NCBI GenBank assembly: GCA_002701605.2
Contig: NZWF02000025.1
Span: 110 to 6,518 of the forward strand
Origin: a bacterium
GTDB taxonomy: Bacteria > Desulfobacterota_D > UBA1144
Length of the DNA: 6,409 nt
Direction: 5' to 3'
Shown: in pieces, positions 6,023 through 6,409 of the stretch
How positions within the stretch are numbered: the stretch's first letter is position 1
How the letters are laid out: each line of letters opens with the position of its first letter
Notes under the pieces: generated by a model
Databases searched by the model: none
The model's input: the letters and a program-made list of their open reading frames with translations, nothing else
Told to the model about the DNA's origin: nothing
Position numbers and translations under genes: made by a program

Positions 6023-6391
6023 TTAACTTTTTTTATTTCCAAAATTATCCGCTGTTTCCATTGTTATTCCAGCATGAGCCCAACCTGCCCCTGCAGCCAT
6101 GACCATAGCTATGTTTACAGCTTCGGCGATTTCTTCTTTAGATACACCCTCTTGTATACCGTCTCTAACACAACTTCTAATACACCAGCTACATTTAGCC
6201 AAAATAGCACAAGCTAACCCCATTAAACCTTTTTTTAACTTCTTTGATAAATGACCATCTTCATAAACTAAATCATGAAATGCGGAAAACTTTTCGTGTT
6301 TTTCACCACTTAAATTATGAAAATCCTTGATTTGTGGAGTAATATTTTTTGAAAAAAAAGAACCTTCTGTAACATCTTCTTTATTTTTCAT
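6023..6391 (-). CDS. Carboxymuconolactone decarboxylase/AhpD-like family protein
   Basis: The 122-residue product is a small all-helical protein of the carboxymuconolactone decarboxylase (CMD)/AhpD family, whose members are decarboxylases or disulfide-dependent peroxide-defence proteins. The core runs from about 48 to 110, with CSWC at 67-70 and the family stretch GVSKEEIAEAVNIAMVMAAG (82-101). The CxxC suggests thiol redox chemistry. However, the glutamate expected 12 residues before the first cysteine is G55, and the histidine expected four after the second is C74, so the AhpD proton relay is not conserved. The decarboxylase activity of the family name should not be assumed. The ATG at 6391 lacks a Shine-Dalgarno sequence. 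The reading frame stays open to the window edge, so the true start could lie further right, but the conserved core is complete. It is the first visible gene of the operon, 10 nt before rluB. Confidence 0.85.
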   Translation of the reverse strand: MKNKEDVTEGSFFSKNITPQIKDFHNLSGEKHEKFSAFHDLVYEDGHLSKKLKKGLMGLACAILAKCSWCIRSCVRDGIQEGVSKEEIAEAVNIAMVMAAGAGWAHAGITMETADNFGNKKS

Positions 6392-6409
6392 TTTATCGTA
6401 ATTTTCAAA

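Noticed and set aside
5993..6217. 74-codon plus-strand open frame opposite the CMD-family gene
   Set aside because: It overlaps the conserved CxxC region of the minus-strand gene, and its hydrophobic start arises from the complement of the A-rich intergenic stretch.
1..6409. CRISPR array, insertion sequence or phage genes
   Set aside because: There are no regularly spaced direct repeats, no transposase-like or phage-like proteins, and no flanking inverted repeats; the window is mostly housekeeping genes.

Overview
This is an AT-rich bacterial window (roughly one third G+C by eye) dominated by one dense minus-strand gene run. Reading right to left, it encodes a carboxymuconolactone decarboxylase/AhpD-like protein, an RsuA/RluB-type rRNA pseudouridine synthase, thymidylate kinase (tmk), the DNA polymerase III delta' subunit (holB), methionyl-tRNA synthetase (metG) and 2-isopropylmalate synthase (leuA). 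The six genes are separated by only 5 to 31 nt, so they look like one operon whose promoter lies to the right of the window. A strong intrinsic terminator at 504-536 would end it about 100 nt past leuA.

The tmk-holB-metG core is a widespread bacterial arrangement that links dTTP supply, the clamp loader and translation. The methionyl-tRNA synthetase is the form without zinc-knuckle cysteines and without a C-terminal tRNA-binding extension, which is common in Alphaproteobacteria and Actinobacteria among others. No single gene fixes the phylum from sequence alone. Compact spacing, low G+C, near absence of Shine-Dalgarno sequences and a complete leuA suggest a free-living bacterium with a streamlined genome that makes its own leucine.

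The left 630 bases are different. A small plus-strand ORF (257-505) encodes an unrecognised 82-residue protein with a CxC/CxxC cysteine pattern. It converges on leuA, and its stop codon lies inside the A/T tract of the leuA terminator. To its left, positions 38-215 hold a compact set of structured elements: a promoter-like pair facing left, a 9-bp closing stem around an inner hairpin, a perfect 10-bp hairpin with an 8-T tail on the minus strand, and a further 11-bp hairpin. An AAGGAG-type ribosome binding site faces left at the window edge. This reads either as a small RNA gene of about 105 nt or as a 5' leader that attenuates a minus-strand gene starting just outside the window. It matches no RNA family I recognise and is the least explained part of the window.
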